Below are positions 7,058 through 14,490 of a stretch of 64,000 nucleotides of DNA, in pieces; position 1 is the stretch's first letter; each line of letters starts with the position of its first letter. This DNA comes from RPQJ01 sp963754535. GTDB lineage: Bacteria; Pseudomonadota; Gammaproteobacteria; Steroidobacterales; Steroidobacteraceae. Below the pieces are notes generated by a model. The model worked only from the letters and a program-made list of their open reading frames with translations. It was not told where the DNA came from and ran no database searches. Made by a program: the position numbers and the translations under genes. Where the stretch lies: contig CAVWGG010000007.1 in the NCBI GenBank assembly GCA_963754535.1, forward strand, positions 1-64,000, given 5' to 3'.

Positions 7058-9862
7058 TCAGATCTGGCCGTGGCAGTGCTTGAATTTCTTGCCGGAGCCG
7101 CACGGACAGGGCTCGTTGCGCCCCACCTTGCGGCCGTCGCGCACGACGGTCTCGCCGCCCGGCGACACCGGACCGGCCGTCGGACCCTGGCCGGCGCCAA
7201 AGCCACCTGCAAATCCGGAGCTGGCCGCAAACCCGCCACCCGCACTGCTTCCGGCAGGCGTCGCGCCTTCCGCAACACCATCGCTGGCGATGACCGACTG
7301 CGGCGACACGTGCTGCGTCTGCAGCTGGCGCGCCATCTGCCGCTCACGTTCACGCTCCTGCTCCTCGATCTCGGCTTCCGTGCGCACCTGCAGGCGCGAC
7401 AGCAGCGACACGGTGTCGTGCTTGATGCGGTCGAGCAGCGCGCCGAAGAGTTCGAATGCCTCGCGCTTGTACTCCTGCTTCGGGTTCTTCTGCGCGTACG
7501 CGCGCAGGTGGATGCCCTGCCGCAGGTAATCCATCGCCGCGAGGTGGTCGCGCCAGTGGCGGTCGAGCTCCTGCAGCATGACCGCCTTTTCCAGATGCCG
7601 CATGACCGGCGCGCCCACGGCGGCGACCTTGGCCTCGTAGGATTCCTCGACCGCCTTCACCACGCGTTCGCGCAGGCCGACCTCGGCGATCTCGTGATCG
7701 GCCGCGAGCCAGGCCTGCGGGTCGATGTGCGTGACGAAGTCCCGCTCGATCGCTTCCTTGAGCTCGTCGAGCTTCCACTCTTCCTCGGGGCTCTCGCGCG
7801 GCACGAACTGGTCGATGAGGTTATTGACCACTTCCGCACGAATGCCCGTGACGGAATCGGAGATGTCCTCCGCCGCCATGATCTCGGTGCGCTGCTGGTA
7901 GATGACCTTGCGCTGGTCGTTGGCGACGTCGTCGTACTCGAGCAGGTTCTTGCGCAGGTCGAAGTTGTAGGCTTCCACCTTGCGTTGCGCGCGCTCGATC
8001 TGGCGCGACAGCATCTTGCTCTCGATGACCTCGCCTTCCTTCATGCCGGCCGTCGTCAGCCAGCGCTTGGTGCGCTCGGGGTCGCCGAAGATGCGCATCA
8101 GGTTGTCTTCGAGCGACAGGTAGAACCGGCTCGAGCCCGGATCGCCCTGGCGGCCGGAACGTCCGCGCAGCTGGTTGTCGATGCGGCGCGATTCGTGGCG
8201 CTCGGTGCCGATGATGTGCAGGCCGCCCGACGCGATCACCTGCTCGTGACGGCGCTTCCAGTCTTCCTCGACCGCGGCGCGCGCGGCTGCGTCCGTCGCG
8301 TCGATCTCCAGCAGCTCTGTCTTGAGGCTGCCGCCGAGCACGATGTCCGTGCCGCGCCCCGCCATGTTGGTGGCAATGGTGACGGTGCCGGGACGTCCGG
8401 CCTGCGACACGACGATCGCTTCACGGTCGTGCTGCTTCGCGTTCAGCACGTTGTGCTCGATGCCCTTCTGCTTCAGCTGGCCCGAGAGCAGCTCCGAGGT
8501 TTCGACCGAGGTGGTGCCGACGAGCGCCGGCTGGCCGCGCTTGACGCATTCGCGGATGTCCTCGATGATCGCTTCGTACTTGTCCTTCTGCGTCAGGTAG
8601 ACGAGGTCCGCCGCGTCGTCGCGGATCATCGGACGGTGCGTCGGGATCACGACCACTTCGAGGCCGTAGATCTGCTGGAACTCGAACGCCTCGGTGTCGG
8701 CCGTGCCGGTCATGCCCGACAACTTGCCGTACATGCGGAAGAAGTTCTGGAACGTGATCGAGGCGACCGTCTGGTTCTCCTCGCGCACCGTCACGCCTTC
8801 CTTCGCCTCCACGGACTGGTGCAGGCCATCGGACCAGCGGCGGCCCGGCATCGTGCGGCCCGTGAACTCGTCGACGATGATGACTTCGCCGTTGCGGACG
8901 ATGTACTCGACGTCCTTGCGGTACAGCGCGTGCGCGCGCAGCGCCGCGTTCAGGTGATGCATCAGCCGGATGTTGGCCGGGTCGTACAGGCTCTGGCCTT
9001 CCTGCAGCAAGCCCGCCTGCAGGAACAGGTCTTCGACGTGCTCGTGGCCCTGGTCGGAGAGGTGAACCTGCTTCGACTTCTCGTCGGCCCAGTAGTCGCC
9101 CTCGCTTTCCTCCGACTCCTGCTTCGAGAGACGCGGCACCAGCGCGTTGATCTTCAGGTAGAGCTCGGTGCTCTCCTCGGCGGGGCCCGAGATGATCAGC
9201 GGCGTGCGCGCTTCGTCGATGAGGATCGAGTCCACTTCGTCGACCACCGCGAACGCGAGCTCACGCTGCATGCGGTCTTCGATGCGGAACGACAGGTTGT
9301 CGCGCAGGTAGTCGAAACCGAACTCGTTGTTGGTGCCGTACGTGATGTCGGAGCCGTAGGCCGCGCGCTTCTCGTCCGGCATCAGGCCGGCCTTGACCAC
9401 GCCGACGCTCATCCCGAGGAAGTTGTAGATCGGCGCCATCCAGTCGGCGTCGCGTTGCGCGAGGTATTCGTTGACCGTGACGATGTGCGCGCCCTTGCCG
9501 GCCAGCGCATTCAGGTATGCGGGCAGCGTGGCGACGAGCGTCTTGCCTTCGCCGGTGCGCATTTCGGCGATCTTGCCGTTGTTGAGCACCATGCCACCGA
9601 TCAGCTGCACGTCGAAGTGGCGCAGGCCGAGGGTGCGGCGCGAGGCTTCGCGGACGACTGCGAACGCTTCGGGCAGGAGGTCGTCGAGGGTCTTCCCAGC
9701 CGCGAGCTGCTCGCGGAACTGGACGGTCTTGGCAGCGAGGTCCGCGTCGGACAGGGCCTGCAGGGCGGGCTCGTACGCGTTTATCTTCTTGACGAGGCCG
9801 TTGTACTGACTGACGAGTCGCTGGTTGCGACTGCCGAAAATGCGGGTGAGCCAATTAGCCAC
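7058..9862 (-). CDS. secA: Preprotein translocase ATPase SecA
   Basis: SecA is the cytosolic motor that pushes preproteins through SecYEG. The 934-residue product has Walker A MRTGEGKT at 101-108 and the DEAD-type motif VVDEVDSILIDEARTPLI. The helicase motif QLRGRSGRQGDPGSS is also present. It ends in a C-terminal zinc/SecB-binding tail with CPCGSGKKFKHCH in the last 20 residues. A glycine/alanine-rich linker precedes that tail. The start is GTG at 9862 with GGAG five bases upstream. No secM-like leader gene precedes it; the upstream DNA holds a family A repeat and then the M23 peptidase gene. Confidence 0.98.
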   Translation of the reverse strand: MANWLTRIFGSRNQRLVSQYNGLVKKINAYEPALQALSDADLAAKTVQFREQLAAGKTLDDLLPEAFAVVREASRRTLGLRHFDVQLIGGMVLNNGKIAEMRTGEGKTLVATLPAYLNALAGKGAHIVTVNEYLAQRDADWMAPIYNFLGMSVGVVKAGLMPDEKRAAYGSDITYGTNNEFGFDYLRDNLSFRIEDRMQRELAFAVVDEVDSILIDEARTPLIISGPAEESTELYLKINALVPRLSKQESEESEGDYWADEKSKQVHLSDQGHEHVEDLFLQAGLLQEGQSLYDPANIRLMHHLNAALRAHALYRKDVEYIVRNGEVIIVDEFTGRTMPGRRWSDGLHQSVEAKEGVTVREENQTVASITFQNFFRMYGKLSGMTGTADTEAFEFQQIYGLEVVVIPTHRPMIRDDAADLVYLTQKDKYEAIIEDIRECVKRGQPALVGTTSVETSELLSGQLKQKGIEHNVLNAKQHDREAIVVSQAGRPGTVTIATNMAGRGTDIVLGGSLKTELLEIDATDAAARAAVEEDWKRRHEQVIASGGLHIIGTERHESRRIDNQLRGRSGRQGDPGSSRFYLSLEDNLMRIFGDPERTKRWLTTAGMKEGEVIESKMLSRQIERAQRKVEAYNFDLRKNLLEYDDVANDQRKVIYQQRTEIMAAEDISDSVTGIRAEVVNNLIDQFVPRESPEEEWKLDELKEAIERDFVTHIDPQAWLAADHEIAEVGLRERVVKAVEESYEAKVAAVGAPVMRHLEKAVMLQELDRHWRDHLAAMDYLRQGIHLRAYAQKNPKQEYKREAFELFGALLDRIKHDTVSLLSRLQVRTEAEIEEQERERERQMARQLQTQHVSPQSVIASDGVAEGATPAGSSAGGGFAASSGFAGGFGAGQGPTAGPVSPGGETVVRDGRKVGRNEPCPCGSGKKFKHCHGQI

Positions 9863-9948
9863 AGGGGCTCCGGGCGATAAGCGTTGAAAATAAAGGCGGA
9901 AATTCTACAGGCAGGCTGTCTCCGTAGGTGGGGCGGCTCTCCGTAGAT

Positions 9949-10130
9949 GCAAGGGGTTAGGGGTTAGGGGTTAGGGGTTAGGGGTTAGTCGGAACAGCGC
10001 AGCGCTGCGATTGGACAACGGCGTGAGCGCAAGGTTGCGCAGGCCGTCGTGGCCAGATGCACGCTATTGCAGAACGGCTGGTGGGGTTGGGTTCCGACTA
10101 ACCCCTAACCCCTATCCCCTAACCCCTTGC
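9949..10130. repeat. Family A inverted repeat, copy 1 (GGGGTTA heptads)
   Basis: The left arm at about 9949-9995 reads GCAAGGGG followed by TTAGGGG heptads (five G4 tracts), then TTAGTCGGAAC. The right arm at 10091-10130 is its complement with four C4 tracts, one heptad altered to ATAGGGG. An unrelated interior of about 95 bases separates them. It occupies the space between secA and the M23 peptidase stop at 10131, so the right arm touches that stop codon. Four or more G4 tracts separated by three bases is a canonical G-quadruplex motif. Confidence 0.95.
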
Positions 10131-11039
10131 TCACGGCGCTGCGAGGTACTTCATCGGGTTCAGGACGTTCCCGTCCCGCAGAACCTCGAAGTGCACGTGA
10201 GTGCCCGTGGAGCGGCCCGTGCTGCCGATAACGGCGATGGCGTCGTTCTTCTGCACCGACTGGCCGACCCGCACCAGGTTGCGCGAGTTGTGGCCGTAAC
10301 GCGTCACGTAGCCCGTCGGATGCGTGATCTCGACGACGTTGCCGTAGCCCTGCTTCCAGCCGGCGTACGAAACGACGCCCGGGCCGACGGCGATGACGCG
10401 GGAGCCCTGCGGACCGGCGAAATCGACGCCCGCATGGAACGCCCCGCGACCCGTGAACGGATCGGAGCGATAGCCGAAATGCGAGGAAATCCAGCCGCCG
10501 ATCAGCGGCAGGCCGCCCGGCATGATGCGCTGACCGAGTTCGCGCGACGCCATGACCATCTCGAGCGCCTGCAACTGCTGCTCGCGGTCGTTGATCTGCT
10601 CTTCGAGGGTATCGAGCACGTTGGTCAGCTCGGGCACCTGCACCGAACCGCCCTGCGCTTCCTGGCCCTCAGGGCCGCCGGCGGGCGGCGGCTTCTGGAA
10701 ATCGAATTCGCCGCGATCGAGGCCGGCGAGATCGGTGAGCCGGCGACCTAGCGCGTCGAGTCGGATCAGCTGGGCATTCAACAAGCCGACGCGCGAAGCA
10801 AGGGCATCGACCTTGCCATCGATCTGGCCACGGGCAGCCTGCAGGTCGGTCTTCTGCTGGGCGATCGCGCGCGCGTAGGCGCGATGCTCGGCATTCGCGC
10901 CGAGCAGGAAGCGCCCAAGCACGAGACCGGCAACGAAAATGGCTGCGACCACGAGGATCGCAGCCATGAGCAGCCGCGGACCCGTGAGGTCGATCTCTTT
11001 GGTGCGGCCGCGGGGGCCGGAAACGATCCGCAACTTCAT
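10131..11039 (-). CDS. M23 family metallopeptidase with coiled coil (envelope peptidoglycan enzyme)
   Basis: This is a membrane-anchored periplasmic LytM/M23-type protein, probably a peptidoglycan endopeptidase. The 302-residue product has one N-terminal membrane helix (about residues 22-45). A predicted coiled coil (AIAQQKTDLQAARGQIDGKV onwards) follows, then the M23 domain. Zinc-ligand motifs are intact: HAGVDFAGPQGS and HVHFEV, with YGHNS between them. The ATG at 11039 gives a normal basic N-terminus (MKLRIVSGPRG); the longer frame adds 39 residues without a signal. It sits upstream of secA and divergent from the DUF721 gene. The exact substrate is unknown. Confidence 0.9.
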   Translation of the reverse strand: MKLRIVSGPRGRTKEIDLTGPRLLMAAILVVAAIFVAGLVLGRFLLGANAEHRAYARAIAQQKTDLQAARGQIDGKVDALASRVGLLNAQLIRLDALGRRLTDLAGLDRGEFDFQKPPPAGGPEGQEAQGGSVQVPELTNVLDTLEEQINDREQQLQALEMVMASRELGQRIMPGGLPLIGGWISSHFGYRSDPFTGRGAFHAGVDFAGPQGSRVIAVGPGVVSYAGWKQGYGNVVEITHPTGYVTRYGHNSRNLVRVGQSVQKNDAIAVIGSTGRSTGTHVHFEVLRDGNVLNPMKYLAAP

Positions 11040-11196
11040 CCCGCGCGAACCCCCGGGGTGCGTCAATGGCGAAAGCGACACGATCGCCGTAGGAGCCCGG
11101 CGGCATCGTTGCGTCGTGTCACGGATTCGCGAGACTATGCCCCGGCAACGTTCCATTTAGCAAACAAAATGACTGTTTGCGCAGTTTATCTTAAGA

Positions 11197-11493
11197 ATGA
11201 CGGATCCACTGAAACCGCTCTTCGGAGGCCTCGCACCGGGCCTCGCCGCCCTCGAAAAGAAGGCCGCGGCGGCCCAGTCGCTGACCGAAAAAGTCCGCCT
11301 GGAACTGGCCGAATCGCTGCGCCCGCACCTGGTTTCGGCCGCCCGTCGCGGCGATGACCTGGTCGTCATCATGGATTCGGCGGCCTGGACGGCTCGCGTG
11401 CGCTATGGCGCGCGGACGATCAAGGAACGGCTGGAGTCGGGCGGGGAGCCGCCGATCGACAAACTGCAGGTGAAGGTGCGAGGAAGGGGTTAG
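11197..11493 (+). CDS. DUF721 family protein (DciA-like/YtfK-type small protein)
   Basis: A 98-residue protein of the DUF721 family, which is found beside secA and lpxC in many proteobacteria. DciA, the replicative helicase loader, belongs to this family, so a role in DnaB recruitment is possible but not shown here. The middle carries the family's LVVIMDSAAWTARVRYGA segment. The stop codon TAG and the last codons come from the first heptad of family A copy 2, so the native C-terminus may have been altered. It is transcribed divergently from the M23 gene across a 157-base gap and converges on lpxC. Confidence 0.82.
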   Translation: MTDPLKPLFGGLAPGLAALEKKAAAAQSLTEKVRLELAESLRPHLVSAARRGDDLVVIMDSAAWTARVRYGARTIKERLESGGEPPIDKLQVKVRGRG

Positions 11494-11573
11494 GGGATGG
11501 GGGTTAGGGGATAGTCAGAATTCAGAGCGCGGCGCGCCTCCGACTAACCCCCAACCCCTATCCCCTAACCCCT
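11485..11573. repeat. Family A inverted repeat, copy 2
   Basis: The left arm (11485-11520; G4 tracts ending in ATAGTCAGAA) and the right arm (11539-11573; TCCGACTAACCCCC and three more C tracts) surround a short GC-rich interior. It fills the space between the convergent DUF721 and lpxC genes. It supplies the DUF721 stop codon and abuts the lpxC stop at 11575. The arms are less perfect than in copy 1: a GTCAGA variant and one GGGGATGG heptad. Confidence 0.93.
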
Positions 11574-11574
11574 G

Positions 11575-12486
11575 CTACGCCGTCGCGGCAGCGGCGACGT
11601 AGCTGATCGGTGCGTCCTGCAGCGTCTCGAACGTCACTTCTTCCCATGCAGACTCGTCTGCAATCAGCGTGCGCAGCAGCCGGTTGTTGAGCCCGTGGCC
11701 CGACTTGAAGCCGCTGAACTCGCCGATCAGGCTGTGCCCGAGCAGGTAGAGATCGCCGATCGCGTCGAGGATCTTGTGCTTCACGAACTCGTCTTCGTAG
11801 CGCAGGCCGTCCTCGTTCAGCACGCGGTAATCGTCGAGCACGATCGCGTTGTCGAGGTTGCCGCCGAGCGCCAGGTTCTGCGCGCGCATGTATTCCAGGT
11901 CGCGCATGAAACCGAACGTGCGGGCACGGCTCACTTCGCGCAGGAACGTGGTCGTCGAGAAGTCCATCGAGGCGACCTGTGACCGGCGCTTGAACACCGG
12001 ATGGTCGAATTCGATTTCAAAATTAACTTTAAAGCCGTCGTACGGATCGAAGCGCGCCCACTTGTCGCCGTCCTCGACCTTGACGCTCTTCTTGATGCGC
12101 ACGAAGCGCTTCGCGGCGTTCTGTTCCTCGATTCCCGCCGACTGCAGCAGGAAGACGAACGGTCCCGCGCTGCCATCCATGATCGGCACTTCGCCGGCGC
12201 TCAACTCGACGACCAGGTTGTCGACGCCGAGGCCCGCGAGCGCGGACATGAGGTGCTCGACCGTCGAGACCGTGCCGCCGTCCGCCGTGAGGCTGGTGCC
12301 GAGCGTGGTCTGGCTGACATTGCCGGCGCTGGCCGGAATGTCGGTCAGCTGGTCGAGGTCGGTGCGGCGGAAGACGATGCCTGAATTCGCCGGGGCTGGA
12401 CGCAGGACCATCAGCACCTTCTTGCCGGTGTGCAGGCCCACGCCCGTGGCGCGGATCGAATTCTTGAGCGTGCGTTGCTTCAGCAT
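11575..12486 (-). CDS. lpxC: UDP-3-O-acyl-N-acetylglucosamine deacetylase LpxC
   Basis: LpxC is the zinc deacetylase that commits UDP-GlcNAc derivatives to lipid A synthesis in the cytosol. The 303-residue product is full length. Zinc ligands are seen in TVEHLM (His78) and HKILDAIGD (His237, Asp241). The adjacent catalytic region SGHGLNNRL contains His264. The ATG at 12486 begins MLKQRTLKNSIRATGVGLHTG, the standard N-terminus. In many relatives lpxC directly follows ftsZ; here about 9 kb of acyl-CoA genes lie between them. Confidence 0.98.
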   Translation of the reverse strand: MLKQRTLKNSIRATGVGLHTGKKVLMVLRPAPANSGIVFRRTDLDQLTDIPASAGNVSQTTLGTSLTADGGTVSTVEHLMSALAGLGVDNLVVELSAGEVPIMDGSAGPFVFLLQSAGIEEQNAAKRFVRIKKSVKVEDGDKWARFDPYDGFKVNFEIEFDHPVFKRRSQVASMDFSTTTFLREVSRARTFGFMRDLEYMRAQNLALGGNLDNAIVLDDYRVLNEDGLRYEDEFVKHKILDAIGDLYLLGHSLIGEFSGFKSGHGLNNRLLRTLIADESAWEEVTFETLQDAPISYVAAAATA

Positions 12487-12536
12487 GAAAGAGATTTGGC
12501 CGGGAACTTAGCCGCGCACTTTACCACAGGCGTCAT

Positions 12537-12570
12537 ATAAACCCTAAGCCCATGTTTCCAATGGGTTTAT
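12537..12570 (-). other. Inverted repeat between the kinase-like gene and lpxC
   Basis: ATAAACCC at 12537-12544 pairs with GGGTTTAT at 12563-12570, and a smaller nested CCCAT/ATGGG pair lies inside. The outer arm contains the TAA stop of the kinase-like gene at 12567. It precedes lpxC on the same strand and may act as a weak terminator or processing hairpin. No T run follows, so function is unproven. Confidence 0.4.
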
Positions 12571-13655
12571 GTCGATGACGCGCGCTGCGCCTGGGTCCAG
12601 GCCAGGTCCGCGATCGAGTCGGTGAATTTCGCGTATTCCCGCGCCTGGGCACTGACGGCCGTCCCCCTGACCACCCTGCTCCGTATGCCGTGGAAGATGC
12701 CGGCCAGCCGGAACATGCCGAAAGCCAGGTAGAACTCCAGGTCGCGGGGGTCGAGACTGAAGCCGGTGACCTGCTCGTAATGCGCCACGTACTCCGCCTC
12801 GGTCGGCAGGCCGAGCGCCGCGGCGTCCCGGTCGCCCAGCATCGGGATCGAGAGCGAAGGCAGCCGGTACGCCATCAGGTGATAGGCGAAGTCTGCGAGC
12901 GGATCGCCCAGCGACGAGAGTTCCCAGTCGAGGATCGCGACGACGCGCGGCTCCGTCGGGTGAAACACCGCGTTGTCCGAGCGGTAATCCCCGTGCACGA
13001 CCGCGGCGGGCGGTTCCTGGGCCGGCATGTTGCGGGGCAACCAGTCGATCACGCGCTCCATGGAGTCGATGCGACCACCGGCCGTGTCTTCGAGGTACTG
13101 CTTCGAGAACCGCGCGATCTGGCGGCTCAGGTAACCGGTCGGCTTGCCGTAGTCGCTGAGGTTTGCCGCTGCGGGGCGCACCCGATGCAGGCGTGCAAGG
13201 GCGTCGCAGAGCGCCAGCGAATGTGCGCGGCGCTGTTCCTGCGCGACGTCGGGAAATGACGGGTCCCAGAAGATGCGCCCCGCGACGTGGTCCATCACGT
13301 AGAACCAGGTCCCGATCACCGTTTCGTCGGTGCAGAGCACGTGGGTGCGCGGCACCGGGACGTCGGTGTACTGGCCGAGCGCGCTGATGACCTTGTATTC
13401 GCGATCGACCGCATGGGCCGAAGCGAGCAACTGGCCGGGCGGCTTGCGCCGCAGGACGTACTGCTTCGACGGCGTCGTCAGCAGGTAGGTCGGGTTCGAC
13501 TGGCCGCCCTTGAACTGCCGGATCGACAGCGGCCCGGCGAATCCGGCAACGTGCGCCTCGAGATACTGCAGCAGGCGATCACGATCGATCTCGAGACCGG
13601 GACGCATCTCCGTCGTCGCGGCTTCGATCGTCGAGACGGTCGTCGTTGCGGTCAT
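12567..13655 (-). CDS. Aminoglycoside phosphotransferase-fold kinase (ACAD10-like)
   Basis: A 362-residue member of the APH/choline-kinase fold, in the subgroup resembling the kinase part of ACAD10/ACAD11. Kinase motifs are clear: HGDYRSDNAVFH (catalytic loop) and ILDWELSSLGDPLADFAYH (metal-binding Asp). The nucleotide-binding region FKGGQSNPTYLL is near the start. The ATG at 13655 is used because the upstream extension lacks similarity and CAGGGTAAG precedes this start. Its neighbours are beta-oxidation genes on the same strand, so phosphorylation of a hydroxyacyl intermediate is plausible. An antibiotic-resistance role is unlikely. The substrate is unknown. Confidence 0.85.
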   Translation of the reverse strand: MTATTTVSTIEAATTEMRPGLEIDRDRLLQYLEAHVAGFAGPLSIRQFKGGQSNPTYLLTTPSKQYVLRRKPPGQLLASAHAVDREYKVISALGQYTDVPVPRTHVLCTDETVIGTWFYVMDHVAGRIFWDPSFPDVAQEQRRAHSLALCDALARLHRVRPAAANLSDYGKPTGYLSRQIARFSKQYLEDTAGGRIDSMERVIDWLPRNMPAQEPPAAVVHGDYRSDNAVFHPTEPRVVAILDWELSSLGDPLADFAYHLMAYRLPSLSIPMLGDRDAAALGLPTEAEYVAHYEQVTGFSLDPRDLEFYLAFGMFRLAGIFHGIRSRVVRGTAVSAQAREYAKFTDSIADLAWTQAQRASST

Positions 13656-13698
13656 GCGCTTACCCTGCGACCGAGGCCGGTCATTAAGTGCCGGAGAA

Positions 13699-14475
13699 TT
13701 ACTGGCCCGAAAATTTCGGCACGCGCTTCTCGCGGAACGCGGCGACACCTTCCGTGAAGTCCTGGCTGTCGATGCACGGCGCCTGCAGCCGGGCCTCGGC
13801 GCGGATGGTCTGCTCGTACCCCATGTCGGGCGCGCTGCGCAGCAGCTGCTTCATGTAGCCGAGCGCGATCGGCGCCGCGTCGCACAGCTGTTCGGCCCAG
13901 GTCACGGCTGCCGTGACCACCTGGTCGTCCGGCACGACGCGATTGGCCAGGTTCCATTCCAGGCACCTGGCCGCCGGCACGCGATCACCGCTGATCGCGA
14001 GTTCGAACGCGCGACGGTGGCCGACGCGTTCGGTGAGCAGCCAGGTGAGCCCGCCGTCAGGCACGAGGCCGATCTTCGCGAACGGAACCTGGAAGAACGC
14101 GCCCTCGCCCATCACCACCAGGTCGCAGACGAGCGCGAACGAGCCGCCGATGCCGGTCGCAAAACCGTTCACGGCCGCGATCACGGGCTTCGGCATGCGG
14201 GCGATCTCCCGCAGCGCAGCGCCGTATTCCTCGTTGAGCTGCCGTTCGACGTCGGCTCCCGACGTCATGGGCTCGGCTTTGAGATCGGCGCCAGCACTGA
14301 ATCCCCGGCCGGCACCCGTCAGCACGACGGCGCGCACGGACTCGTCGGCTGCGACGGCCTGCAACTCTTTCTTCAATGCATTGCGCAGGCCCGACGTGAA
14401 TCCGTTCAGCGATTCGGGCCTGTTCAGCGTGACGATCGCAACGCGACCGCGGCGTTCAACCAGCACTTCACTCAT
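13699..14475 (-). CDS. Enoyl-CoA hydratase/isomerase (PaaG-like)
   Basis: A crotonase-superfamily enzyme of 258 residues. It has the oxyanion-hole segments RGFSAGADLK and NGFATGIGGSFALVCDL. It carries LVPDGG where typical hydratases have catalytic glutamates. This pattern is closer to PaaG-type 2,3-enoyl-CoA isomerases than to classical hydratases. The ATG at 14475 begins MSEVLVERRGRVAIVTLNRPE, the normal family start. It lies 15 bases from the multifunctional beta-oxidation gene and 43 bases before the kinase-like gene, all on the same strand. A role in unsaturated or branched acyl-CoA breakdown is inferred. Confidence 0.88.
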   Translation of the reverse strand: MSEVLVERRGRVAIVTLNRPESLNGFTSGLRNALKKELQAVAADESVRAVVLTGAGRGFSAGADLKAEPMTSGADVERQLNEEYGAALREIARMPKPVIAAVNGFATGIGGSFALVCDLVVMGEGAFFQVPFAKIGLVPDGGLTWLLTERVGHRRAFELAISGDRVPAARCLEWNLANRVVPDDQVVTAAVTWAEQLCDAAPIALGYMKQLLRSAPDMGYEQTIRAEARLQAPCIDSQDFTEGVAAFREKRVPKFSGQ

Positions 14476-14490
14476 GATGTCCCTGTCCCC

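Noticed and set aside
7070..9880. 936-codon open frame on the + strand opposite secA
   Set aside because: It is the antisense shadow of a full-length SecA. Its translation is rich in Arg, Val, His and Asp with no family motif, as expected for high-GC reverse frames.
9863..9948. secM-type leader peptide upstream of secA
   Set aside because: No short frame with an arrest-like motif or signal peptide precedes secA; the space before the repeat is only about 86 bases.
12567..13655. Aminoglycoside resistance gene
   Set aside because: The fold is shared, but motifs and the beta-oxidation neighbours fit the ACAD10-like kinase subgroup.
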